A stretch of 64,000 nt of DNA from CAHJXF01 sp038225855 (lineage in GTDB: Bacteria > Pseudomonadota > Gammaproteobacteria > Burkholderiales > Burkholderiaceae_D): the NCBI GenBank assembly GCA_038225855.1, contig JBBRQU010000022.1, positions 3,014 to 67,013 of the forward strand, written 5' to 3'. The notes beneath the pieces are model-generated. The model searched no databases. It saw only the letters and a program-made list of their open reading frames with translations, and had not been told where the DNA came from. A program made the translations under genes and the position numbers. Shown here one piece after another: positions 25,202-32,901 of this stretch. Numbering within the stretch: position 1 is the first letter of the stretch; each line of letters begins with the position of its first letter.

Positions 25202-26404
25202 CTATTTTAGCAAGGCCGCACGGCGTTCCGCGACGAAGCTGAGTAGCCGATCGACCAAACCAGTCTGCGACGCGAGGTTTTGACGCCACACTTGGGCATG
25301 TGCCGACAGTTCGGGCAGCATGCCGCTCCAATGCGCCCAGGCTTTTGTGCAGCCTTCGTGCGGCTGCACGTTCCACGCCTCCCAGAGTGCGCGCTGCGCA
25401 TCCCGCGCCGCTCGCGGAAGGCCGCCTTCGTAGCGATCTTCGAATGCGTGCAGCTTCTTCTTGTGCGCATCGTCGGCCTGCGGATAGATGTGCCACACGA
25501 AAGGCCGAGCCGCCCACTGCGCGCGCACGAACGAATCTTCACCGCGCACGAAGTTGATGTCGCAACACCAGAGCAGGCGGTCGTAGTCGTCCTGGTCGAC
25601 GAAGGGGATCGTGAATATCGACAGCGAGCCGCGCGCATCGACACCGAAGCAAGCCTCGATCTCGCGCGGCAGGACGCCTTCGGGCGCGACCACCGACCAT
25701 CGCCGAGCAGGATCGTCGGTCATCGCTTCGAGGAGCGGCGCAAGTGGAGCGCCGGCATATGCGAACAGCGACAGCCGCGTTTCGTTCGTGGCTGGCCTGG
25801 GCGCCTGCAAGCGTCGCCAGAAGGCGTCGACTTCAGCGGCGTCTTCGAGGAAGGCAATCCGGCGATCGTCGAGACCGGCCTCGATCGGCACCCCACCTGT
25901 TTTCGGACCGAAGCCCGGATAGAAGAAATGCTTGACCAGCGGCAGCGTGGGATGCGGTGAAGGCAGGCCATGAAAATCGTCGACCCATGATTCGGCGCTC
26001 AGGTATTCGAGGTCGATCCAGATCGCGGGCCGCGGCGTGGTTGCGCGCGCCATCGCATCGATGTACCCCTGCGGCAGACCGCAGCCGAAGAGTTCGACGA
26101 CGACGTCCGCCGGGCCGGCAGTCGGCTCCGCAGTCAGCCCCGCTTCGCGCCAGCCATCGGCCCGCCAGCGCACCACATCGATCGCGTCGATGCGCTGGCA
26201 TTGCGCGTCGGTATCGATTCGCGATTCGATCCGGGCGAACGCATGAAGATCGTCGACGACGAGACGTATCGCGCGCCGCGCAGTGCTTGCCAATTGACGC
26301 GCGAGACGCCACGCCACGCCGATGTCGCCATAGTTGTCGACGACGCGGCAGAACAGATCCCAGGATTCGACGCGCGCGACTGGCACGTCTTCGCTGGCGA
26401 TCAC
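25202..26404 (-). CDS. earP: EF-P arginine rhamnosyltransferase EarP
   Basis: Inverting GT-B glycosyltransferase (400 aa) that moves rhamnose from dTDP-rhamnose to Arg32 of EF-P. Seen: VVDNYGDIGVAWRLARQL in the N-terminal domain, where family members hold the catalytic Asp, and FVRGEDSFVRAQWAARPFVW, the nucleotide-sugar site. It lies 74 bases upstream of efp in the same direction, the expected pairing. GTG start overlapping the nagZ stop by four bases; about ten residues precede the conserved part. Confidence 0.95.
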   Translation of the reverse strand: MIASEDVPVARVESWDLFCRVVDNYGDIGVAWRLARQLASTARRAIRLVVDDLHAFARIESRIDTDAQCQRIDAIDVVRWRADGWREAGLTAEPTAGPADVVVELFGCGLPQGYIDAMARATTPRPAIWIDLEYLSAESWVDDFHGLPSPHPTLPLVKHFFYPGFGPKTGGVPIEAGLDDRRIAFLEDAAEVDAFWRRLQAPRPATNETRLSLFAYAGAPLAPLLEAMTDDPARRWSVVAPEGVLPREIEACFGVDARGSLSIFTIPFVDQDDYDRLLWCCDINFVRGEDSFVRAQWAARPFVWHIYPQADDAHKKKLHAFEDRYEGGLPRAARDAQRALWEAWNVQPHEGCTKAWAHWSGMLPELSAHAQVWRQNLASQTGLVDRLLSFVAERRAALLK

Positions 26405-27438
26405 GTCTCGATCAGGCGCGCGGCGCGCAACACCGCGAGAGACTGCCGATATCGAGGATCGTCGCGTATCTCACCGGAAGACGCGCGCGCGCGCAACGCG
26501 TGCAGGCGCGATCGGGAACGCAAGTCACGATCATCCTCGATGCGCGCGAGGAGAGCATCCGCGCGCGCGGGATCGTTGCACACGAGCACCATGTCGCATC
26601 CGGCTTCGAGCGCTGAACGAGCGGCCGCGACCACGTCGCCCGCGACGCTCGCGGCTTCCATCGAGAGGTCGTCGCTGAAGATCGCCCCTTCGAAGCCGAG
26701 GCGGTCGCGAAGGATGTCCTGCAACCAGATCGACGAGAAGCCCGCGGGCTTGCTGTCGACTGCGGGATAGATCACGTGCGCGGGCATGACCGATAGGAGC
26801 GCAGGAGCCAGCCACGCGTAAGGCATCGCATCGTCGGCCCATATCGTATCGAGGTCGCGGTCGTCGATCGGGATTGCAACGTGCGAGTCGGCCACGACGT
26901 GACCGTGCCCTGGAAAATGCTTGCCGCAATTCGCCATGCCCGCGAGCAGCAGGCCATGCATCAGACTCTTCGCGAGCAAGGCCACGACGCGCGGATCGCG
27001 ATGAAATGAGCGGTCGCCGATCACGGCGCTCGGGCCGTGGTCGAGATCGAGCACGGGTGTGAACGAGAGATCGATTCCGCACGACACGAGGTCGGCCGCG
27101 AGGATGAAGCCGGCCGCCGTTGCTGCGCGCGTGGCGATCAGGGCGCCCTTCTCCACGTCGCCATCCCACAGCGCACCGAGACTCTTCATCGTCGGAAGTT
27201 GCACGAAGCCATCGCTGCGAAAGCGTTGCACGCGCCCGCCTTCGTGGTCGACGGCGATCAGCAATTCGGAACGCAACGCGCGTATCGACTCGACCAGAGC
27301 GCAGAGCTGCGCGCGGCTCTCGAAGTTGCGCGCGAACAGGATCACGCCGCCGGTGTTTTTGTGCGCAATGCGCCGACGATCGTCGGCCGTCAGCGCCGTC
27401 GATGCGACGTCGAGCATCACGGGGCCGATGGTCTTCAT
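26401..27438 (-). CDS. nagZ: Beta-N-acetylhexosaminidase NagZ
   Basis: GH3 cytosolic enzyme of cell-wall recycling; it removes GlcNAc from anhydro-muropeptides. 345 residues, single TIM-barrel domain as in other NagZ. Motifs: IAVDHEGGRVQRF, GKHFPGHGHV (the His acid/base loop) and IFSDDLSMEAA with the nucleophile Asp. Four-base overlaps with acpS upstream and earP downstream. Confidence 0.96.
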   Translation of the reverse strand: MKTIGPVMLDVASTALTADDRRRIAHKNTGGVILFARNFESRAQLCALVESIRALRSELLIAVDHEGGRVQRFRSDGFVQLPTMKSLGALWDGDVEKGALIATRAATAAGFILAADLVSCGIDLSFTPVLDLDHGPSAVIGDRSFHRDPRVVALLAKSLMHGLLLAGMANCGKHFPGHGHVVADSHVAIPIDDRDLDTIWADDAMPYAWLAPALLSVMPAHVIYPAVDSKPAGFSSIWLQDILRDRLGFEGAIFSDDLSMEAASVAGDVVAAARSALEAGCDMVLVCNDPARADALLARIEDDRDLRSRSRLHALRARASSGEIRDDPRYRQSLAVLRAARLIET

Positions 27439-27875
27439 CGCATCGAGCCTGAAGCGTCATCGACACGTTCCACGACCGCGAACGCGACCGCGTAGTCGGC
27501 GTCGTCGGTCAGCGTGACGTGCGCGATCAACGAGCGCTCGAGCATCCACCTGGACAACAGCTCGTCGGTGGCCACGCGCGGCTTGCCGGACGCCTCCTTC
27601 AGGATCTGCGCGGCGCGCCAGCGCATCGGCATGCGCATGCCCAGGCCTAGTGCTTTCGAGATCGCTTCTTTCGCGGCGAAGCGCGTTGCGAGAAACGTGA
27701 TGCCGCGCGAAGTCTCGTAGGCCAGTGCGTGCGCATGGTCGCGCGCGCTGCGGCGGCGAAAGATCACCATTTCATCGGGGCCGAGTATGCGTTCGGCGAA
27801 ACGATCGCCGTGTCGATCGAGCGCCGCGCGTATGCGATCGACTTTCTGGATGTCGGTGCCGATGCCGAAGATCAT
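27435..27875 (-). CDS. acpS: Holo-[acyl-carrier-protein] synthase AcpS
   Basis: Transfers 4'-phosphopantetheine from CoA to Ser of apo-ACP. 146 residues from the ATG at 27875, with AGGAG seven bases upstream; the frame is open 14 codons more but lacks an RBS. Motifs: FGIGTDIQKVDRI, where the Asp binds Mg2+, and RFAAKEAISKALGLGM. Starts within the pdxJ stop (ATGA). Its substrate gene acpP is 13 kb away on the same strand. Confidence 0.96.
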   Translation of the reverse strand: MIFGIGTDIQKVDRIRAALDRHGDRFAERILGPDEMVIFRRRSARDHAHALAYETSRGITFLATRFAAKEAISKALGLGMRMPMRWRAAQILKEASGKPRVATDELLSRWMLERSLIAHVTLTDDADYAVAFAVVERVDDASGSMR

Positions 27876-28675
27876 CGCGTTGCTCCTGTCGTCGGCATGG
27901 ATGCGCGATCGATGCACGCCAGATAGGCGCGGACCGTCGCCGCGAGGCCCAGCTCGATCGCATCGGCGATCAACGCATGGCCGATCGAAACCTCGACGAC
28001 GCCCGTCACCGCTTCGAGAAAGCGCGTGAGGTTGTCGCGATTCAGATCGTGTCCCGCGTTGACTTGCAGTCCCGCCGCGCGCGCCGCGCGCGCAGCTTCG
28101 ACGAAGTGCGTCAGCGTTTCCTCCTCTGCCGGCGTTCCGTATGCGCGCGCATAACTCTCGGTGTAGAGCTCGATACCATCGGCGCCCAGATCCGCGGCGC
28201 GCCGCATCGCGAACGGTGACGGATCCATGAAGAGACTGACACGCACGCCGAGTTCATGCGCTTCGTCGATCAGCGGCCTGAGCCGTTCACCGTCGGTGTC
28301 GAGCTGCCACCCGTGATCGCTCGTCGCCTGCTCCTGGCTATCGGGCACGAACGTGCATTGCTGCGGCCGGACCGCGCGCACGAAGTCCATCAGGTTGTGA
28401 AAGGGATTGCCTTCGATGTTGTACTCGGCGCGCGGCCACTCTTTGAGCAGCGCGGCAATATCGTGGACGTCGCCGGCGCGGATGTGCCGCGCATCGGGAC
28501 GCGGATGCACGGTGATGCCCGATGCGCCGGCTTCGAGCGCGATGGTGGCCGCGCGCGTCACGCTCGGGATCGCGAGCGCCCGCGAATTTCGCAGCAGCGC
28601 GACTCTGTTCAGGTTGACCGACAGCGCGGTCCGCGCCGCTGAATCCAGGTTCTGCGGAAGCATCAGCGGATTCAT
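27872..28675 (-). CDS. pdxJ: Pyridoxine 5'-phosphate synthase PdxJ
   Basis: Condenses 1-deoxyxylulose 5-phosphate with 3-amino-2-oxopropyl phosphate to pyridoxine 5'-phosphate, cytosolic. 267 residues. Family motifs: SVNLNRVALLRNSR, ITVHPRPDARHI, YNIEGNP, VNAGHDLNRDNL and VSIGHALIADAI. Four-base overlaps with recO and acpS; the recO-pdxJ-acpS order is typical of proteobacteria. Confidence 0.97.
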   Translation of the reverse strand: MNPLMLPQNLDSAARTALSVNLNRVALLRNSRALAIPSVTRAATIALEAGASGITVHPRPDARHIRAGDVHDIAALLKEWPRAEYNIEGNPFHNLMDFVRAVRPQQCTFVPDSQEQATSDHGWQLDTDGERLRPLIDEAHELGVRVSLFMDPSPFAMRRAADLGADGIELYTESYARAYGTPAEEETLTHFVEAARAARAAGLQVNAGHDLNRDNLTRFLEAVTGVVEVSIGHALIADAIELGLAATVRAYLACIDRASMPTTGATR

Positions 28676-29583
28676 CGCCGCATACCTTCTTTCATGCCTT
28701 CTTCGAGCGCTTGAAGATCGAGCATCATCCGTCGCGTGTGAAGGACCTGCCCAGACAAATGATGCTGCAGAAGAAATCGCATCAGCGTCTTCGCTTGCGC
28801 CAGCGTGATCGGGTCTCCGTAATCGTCGGCTTCGATGTCGAGCAGCGTCTTGCCGAGAACGACGGCGTCGTCGTCGTCGGCATGAGCGCGCAGGTTGGCG
28901 CTCTCGATGCGCACCGGCCCCTGCTCTGGCGCGTAGCGATAACGTGACGTCGCCTCGATCGCCTCGCCGGTCGCGGTTTGCGCAAGCCGTATTGCATATC
29001 CTGCTTCGCGCAGCAGTACGACTTCGAAGCGACGCAGGATCGGAGCAGCGGGACGGTCTTCAGCCAACAGTGCGAGCGCCACGAGGTAAGCGTCGAACAG
29101 CGCCTCGTGCGCGTCGTCGCGCGCGAGCAGCTTCTGGATCAATTCGTTCAGATAGAAGCCCGCCATCAACGCGTCGCCGCGAAGTGGACGCAAGCCGCCC
29201 ATCCATTCGGCTCGCGTCAAGGTCCGCAATTCGCTGCCCGCCTGTGGACCCGCAACTGCGCGCGAGCGCGCCTGCACCCAACCGATGGTCAGCGGGGCGA
29301 ACGCGAGCAGCACGCCGCGCAAGGCCGAGCGTGGACGTTTCGCTCCGCGCGCAATCAGCGCCACGCGACCGTGATGGCGCGTGAGCGCATCGATGATGAG
29401 ACTGGTTTCCTTGTATGGATAACTGTGGAGAACGAACGCCGCCTCGTCGGCGATGCGGGTTTCCGATCGCGGCGCACGTGGCCGGGCGCGCGCCACTGCA
29501 CGACGCGGCGCTTCGGTGTCGACTTCCGAAACGGATACAGGTTCGACCGCGAGCGCCTGGTCGGCGCCGCGCACCTCACTCAT
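28672..29583 (-). CDS. recO: DNA repair protein RecO
   Basis: RecO helps load RecA on SSB-coated DNA in RecFOR repair. 303 residues with an Ala/Arg-rich extension of ~45 residues ahead of the OB fold (AAFVLHSYPYKETSLIIDAL). The helical domain follows; the zinc-finger cysteines of some RecO proteins are absent. The start at 29583 overlaps the era stop by eight bases (ATGAGTGA). The low-complexity N-terminus leaves the exact start uncertain. Confidence 0.94.
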   Translation of the reverse strand: MSEVRGADQALAVEPVSVSEVDTEAPRRAVARARPRAPRSETRIADEAAFVLHSYPYKETSLIIDALTRHHGRVALIARGAKRPRSALRGVLLAFAPLTIGWVQARSRAVAGPQAGSELRTLTRAEWMGGLRPLRGDALMAGFYLNELIQKLLARDDAHEALFDAYLVALALLAEDRPAAPILRRFEVVLLREAGYAIRLAQTATGEAIEATSRYRYAPEQGPVRIESANLRAHADDDDAVVLGKTLLDIEADDYGDPITLAQAKTLMRFLLQHHLSGQVLHTRRMMLDLQALEEGMKEGMRR

Positions 29584-30499
29584 AGCCGTAGGCCTTCACC
29601 TGCGCCGCGCTGTCGGCCCAGCCCGACCTCACCTTGACCCACAGTTCGAGATGACTGCGCGCGTCGAGCAGCTTCTCGATGTCCGCGCGCGCTTCGCTGC
29701 CGATCAGCTTGAGCTTGCTGCCGCCGGGTCCGATCAGCATCGCCTTGTGATTCGCGCGCTCGACCACGATCGTGGCCGCGATGCGGCAGAAGCGTCCGCC
29801 ATGCGGCGACGGTTCTTCGAGAAAACGATCGATCACGACCGTCGTGCCGTAGGGCAACTCGTCGCCGAGCTGACGAAACACCTTTTCGCGAATCATTTCG
29901 GAAACGAGAAAGCGTTCGCTGCGATCGGTGAGATGGTCGGCATCGAAGAGCGGCTGCCCGATCGGCAGCAAGGCTTCGATCTCGGCAAGGAGAGGCGCGA
30001 TTTGCACGCCGGTCTTGGCCGAAACCGGAACGATCGCGACCCACGCGCGCTGCGCCGCGCGCGCCTGCAGGAAAGGCAGCAGGCTCGCCTTGTCGTTCAC
30101 CGTATCGATCTTGTTGATGACGAGGATCACCGGCACATCGCTCGGCAACATCTCGAGCACGATCTGATCGTCGGGCCCGAAGCGGCCGGCCTCGACGACG
30201 AACAGGATGCAGGCGACTCCCGCGATCCCGTCGCGCACCGCGCGATGCATGCTCTTGTGAAGCACGCTCTTGTGGCGGGTTTGTACGCCGGGCGTATCGA
30301 CGAAGATGAATTGCGCCGTCGCGCTCGTCGTGACGCCCACGATGCGATGGCGCGTGGTCTGCGCTTTTCTCGACGTGATGCTGATCTTCTGGCCGACGAG
30401 TCGATTGAGCAAGGTCGACTTGCCGACGTTGGGCCGGCCGATGATGGCGATCATTCCGCAGCGAAAATCCGCGGGGGACTGGATCTCGTCGACTGTCAT
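29576..30499 (-). CDS. era: GTPase Era
   Basis: Ribosome-assembly GTPase that binds the 3' end of 16S rRNA. 307 residues from the ATG at 30499 (MTVDEIQSPADFRCG); the longer open frame only adds Arg-rich sequence that is antisense-like to rnc. G1 GRPNVGKST (21-29), G3 DTPG, G4 NKID, G5 SAK, then the KH domain with ANHKAMLIGPGGSKLKLIG. Follows rnc by 31 bases, the conserved lepB-rnc-era order. Confidence 0.97.
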   Translation of the reverse strand: MTVDEIQSPADFRCGMIAIIGRPNVGKSTLLNRLVGQKISITSRKAQTTRHRIVGVTTSATAQFIFVDTPGVQTRHKSVLHKSMHRAVRDGIAGVACILFVVEAGRFGPDDQIVLEMLPSDVPVILVINKIDTVNDKASLLPFLQARAAQRAWVAIVPVSAKTGVQIAPLLAEIEALLPIGQPLFDADHLTDRSERFLVSEMIREKVFRQLGDELPYGTTVVIDRFLEEPSPHGGRFCRIAATIVVERANHKAMLIGPGGSKLKLIGSEARADIEKLLDARSHLELWVKVRSGWADSAAQVKAYGYE

Positions 30500-30530
30500 C
30501 GGGGTATCCGCTGCGCCTGCGCGGCCGGGC

Positions 30531-31562
30531 TCAGGCAACCCGAACCTTCGGCGATCGCGGCGCTTCCATCGGCGCTTCCATCGGTGCTTCCATCGGCGCG
30601 TCGCTGGTCGGGGCATCGGGCACCGCGCCGCTTGCCGCATGACGATAGCTCGCACCTGCAACGATGCGCGCGGGCTCGATCACAGCGGCCTTGGTCGATG
30701 CGCGCTCGACCGGCGGCTTCGCTACACCGGCGTCTGCTTCACGCGGCTTGGCCTCGGGCGACTTGCGAGTCGAGGTGGCTGCATGGGCTGCATCGTCGAC
30801 GGGCTTCGCGGCGTCGGGGCTTTGCTCGACCGACACCGGAAGAGTGAGCTGCGCTGATTTCGCGCGGCGCGTGCGCTTGGTGGCGGCGCCCGTCAATGCC
30901 TGCGCGGCTTCGAGCGCCTTCTTCGCGGCGGCCTGCTCCGCAGCGCGGCGACTGCCCCCCGCCCCCAGCACCTGAATCGACAGCTTGGCGACTGCGCATT
31001 CGACCTCGAACTCCTGGCTATGCGCGGCGCCATGCGTGGCGACGACCGTGTACACAGGCAACGCGATCTTTCGGCCCTGGAGGTATTCCTGCAGCAGCGT
31101 CTTGGCATCCTTGCCGAGCGTCTTCGGATCGACCGTGTCGAGCACAGGTTGATACAGGCGCTTGATCGCGCGTCTGGCCACATCGAATCCGGCATCGAGG
31201 AAGATCGCGCCGAACAAGGCTTCGACGGTGTCCGCGAGGATCGAAGGACGTCGAAACCCGCCGCTCTTCAACTCGCCTTCGCCCAGGCGCAAGTGCTGGC
31301 TGAGTTCGAGCCGCTGTGCGATTTCATAGAGCGACTGCTGCTTGACGAGATTGGCGCGCAGACGCGACAGGTCGCCTTCATCGATCTTCGCGAATTTGTC
31401 GAACAGCAGGGACGCGATGACGCAGTTGAGAACGCTGTCGCCGAGAAACTCGAGCCGCTCGTTGTGCGTGACGCTGTGGCTGCGATGCGTCAGCGCCTGC
31501 TGTAGCAGATCCTTGGAGGCGAACTCGTGCCCCAGTGCAGTCTGCAGCGCTTGGACATCCAT
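30531..31562 (-). CDS. rnc: Ribonuclease III with long C-terminal tail
   Basis: Cleaves double-stranded RNA in rRNA maturation. Endonuclease domain 1-145 with NERLEFLGDSVL (34-45) and DTVEALFGAIFLD; double-stranded RNA-binding domain ~155-225. The remaining ~115 residues are an Ala/Pro/Lys-rich tail absent from E. coli RNase III, ending in a repeated APME motif. 343 residues against the usual ~225-260. The catalytic parts are complete. Confidence 0.95.
   Translation of the reverse strand: MDVQALQTALGHEFASKDLLQQALTHRSHSVTHNERLEFLGDSVLNCVIASLLFDKFAKIDEGDLSRLRANLVKQQSLYEIAQRLELSQHLRLGEGELKSGGFRRPSILADTVEALFGAIFLDAGFDVARRAIKRLYQPVLDTVDPKTLGKDAKTLLQEYLQGRKIALPVYTVVATHGAAHSQEFEVECAVAKLSIQVLGAGGSRRAAEQAAAKKALEAAQALTGAATKRTRRAKSAQLTLPVSVEQSPDAAKPVDDAAHAATSTRKSPEAKPREADAGVAKPPVERASTKAAVIEPARIVAGASYRHAASGAVPDAPTSDAPMEAPMEAPMEAPRSPKVRVA
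30559..30594. repeat. 12-bp tandem repeat in the rnc tail
   Basis: Three 12-base units (GGCGCTTCCATC on the plus strand, the third with one change) at 30559, 30571 and 30583. They encode the repeated APME of the RNase III tail. Copy number changes would keep the frame. Confidence 0.8.
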
Positions 31563-31574
31563 CGAGGTGCCTTC

Positions 31575-31988
31575 TTAAAGCGCCTTGCTGCTTCCCGCGT
31601 AATCGATGGTCAGACTGACCGGTCCGAATAGCGGGATTTTCTTCGTGTACGCGAACGCCACGACGATATCGTCGTTGACCTTCGTGATATCGAGATCCTT
31701 TCCGCTCACGGCGGTGATGTCTTCGATCGCGGCCGATCGATCGAATGCCTTCTGTATTTCGATCACCGTATTGGCATTCGCCTGAGCGCGCTTGACCGCC
31801 GACAAAACCGCACGATATTCGACGACCGTCGGCAGCACCCGAAGCCCGAGGATGGCGACGAAGCCGATCAGCATCACCAGCACGACGAGGCCGACGACGC
31901 TGATTCCCCGCTGACGGGACGCATTGCGAAAACACGAGGGCGCGAAGGTGGGAGCAGAAATCAAGAGCGTCCTAATGAAATGAGCCAA
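31575..31988 (-). CDS. DUF4845 family membrane protein
   Basis: 137 residues from a TTG at 31988 that overlaps the lepB end; a TTG at 31964 with AGGA upstream may be the true start. One membrane segment (~29-48, GISVVGLVVLVMLIGFVAILGL) resembles a pseudopilin-like anchor and is followed by a ~85-residue extracytoplasmic domain. Found between lepB and rnc in many betaproteobacteria; function unknown. Membrane location is inferred from the segment. Confidence 0.8.
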   Translation of the reverse strand: MAHFIRTLLISAPTFAPSCFRNASRQRGISVVGLVVLVMLIGFVAILGLRVLPTVVEYRAVLSAVKRAQANANTVIEIQKAFDRSAAIEDITAVSGKDLDITKVNDDIVVAFAYTKKIPLFGPVSLTIDYAGSSKAL

Positions 31989-32901
31989 TGCGATGCATAT
32001 TACCGAAATTCATCCAGATGAAAAATGCTTTGCCGACTATATTCTCCTCGGGAACGAAACCCCAATATCGACTGTCGGCACTATTGTCGCGGTTATCGCC
32101 CATCATGAAATATTGACCATCGGGCACTTTGCATGTTATCGCGGTATTTCCATCCGAATAAACGCAATTACCCCTGAACGTGAACGAACCTGGAGTGATC
32201 ACGCCGGAACGCTCGTCATCCTGAAGAATCATGTGGTCGATGAAAGCGCTCGCCCGAGGCAACTTTTCAACCGATTGCTTGGTATACGTGACGCGCTCCG
32301 AATCGAAATAATCGGGTGCGGAGACGGTTTGAACCGGTTGCCCATTGATGCTCAATCGCTTGTTGCGATAAGCGATGGTGTCGCCGGGCAGTCCGATGAC
32401 CCGCTTGACATAATCGACCGATGGGTCGACGGGATAACGAAATACCATGACGTCTCCGCGCTCGGGTGAGCCGACATCGACGATCTTCTTGTTGACGATC
32501 GGCAACCGGACGCCATACGTAAACTTGTTGACCAGAATCAGATCGCCGATCATCAGGGTCGGGATCATCGAGCCCGAGGGAATGCGAAAAGGCTCGAACA
32601 GAAAGGACCGCAATACGAAGACCACGAGGATCACGGGAAAGAATCCCGCGGGAAACTCGATCCATCCCGGCTGGCGCAAATAGCGTTCACGCAATCGCTT
32701 GCGCTCTTCGATCACGCTGCCCTCGTCGGCCCGCGCGTGCGTTGCCGCCAGTGTCTGTGCTTTCGATTGCTGGTCGAATTGCCTGACCGCTTCGTCGGCC
32801 GCGACCCGCCGGCGGCGCTTGAGAACGACCGCATCGAGCAGCCAGATCGCGCCGGTCGCAACCAGCAACCAGAACAGGATCACCGCGAAATTGAAACTCA
32901 T
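31972..32901 (-). CDS. lepB: Signal peptidase I
   Basis: Inner-membrane Ser/Lys protease that removes signal peptides. 309 residues. Membrane segments at ~4-25 and ~85-100. Box B RIPSGSMIPTL with catalytic Ser111; box D VDYVKRVIGLPGD with Lys166; box E MGDNRDNSADSRYWG. The 3' half is less GC-rich than its neighbours. The start overlaps the lepA stop by four bases. Confidence 0.97.
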   Translation of the reverse strand: MSFNFAVILFWLLVATGAIWLLDAVVLKRRRRVAADEAVRQFDQQSKAQTLAATHARADEGSVIEERKRLRERYLRQPGWIEFPAGFFPVILVVFVLRSFLFEPFRIPSGSMIPTLMIGDLILVNKFTYGVRLPIVNKKIVDVGSPERGDVMVFRYPVDPSVDYVKRVIGLPGDTIAYRNKRLSINGQPVQTVSAPDYFDSERVTYTKQSVEKLPRASAFIDHMILQDDERSGVITPGSFTFRGNCVYSDGNTAITCKVPDGQYFMMGDNRDNSADSRYWGFVPEENIVGKAFFIWMNFGNMHRIGSFH

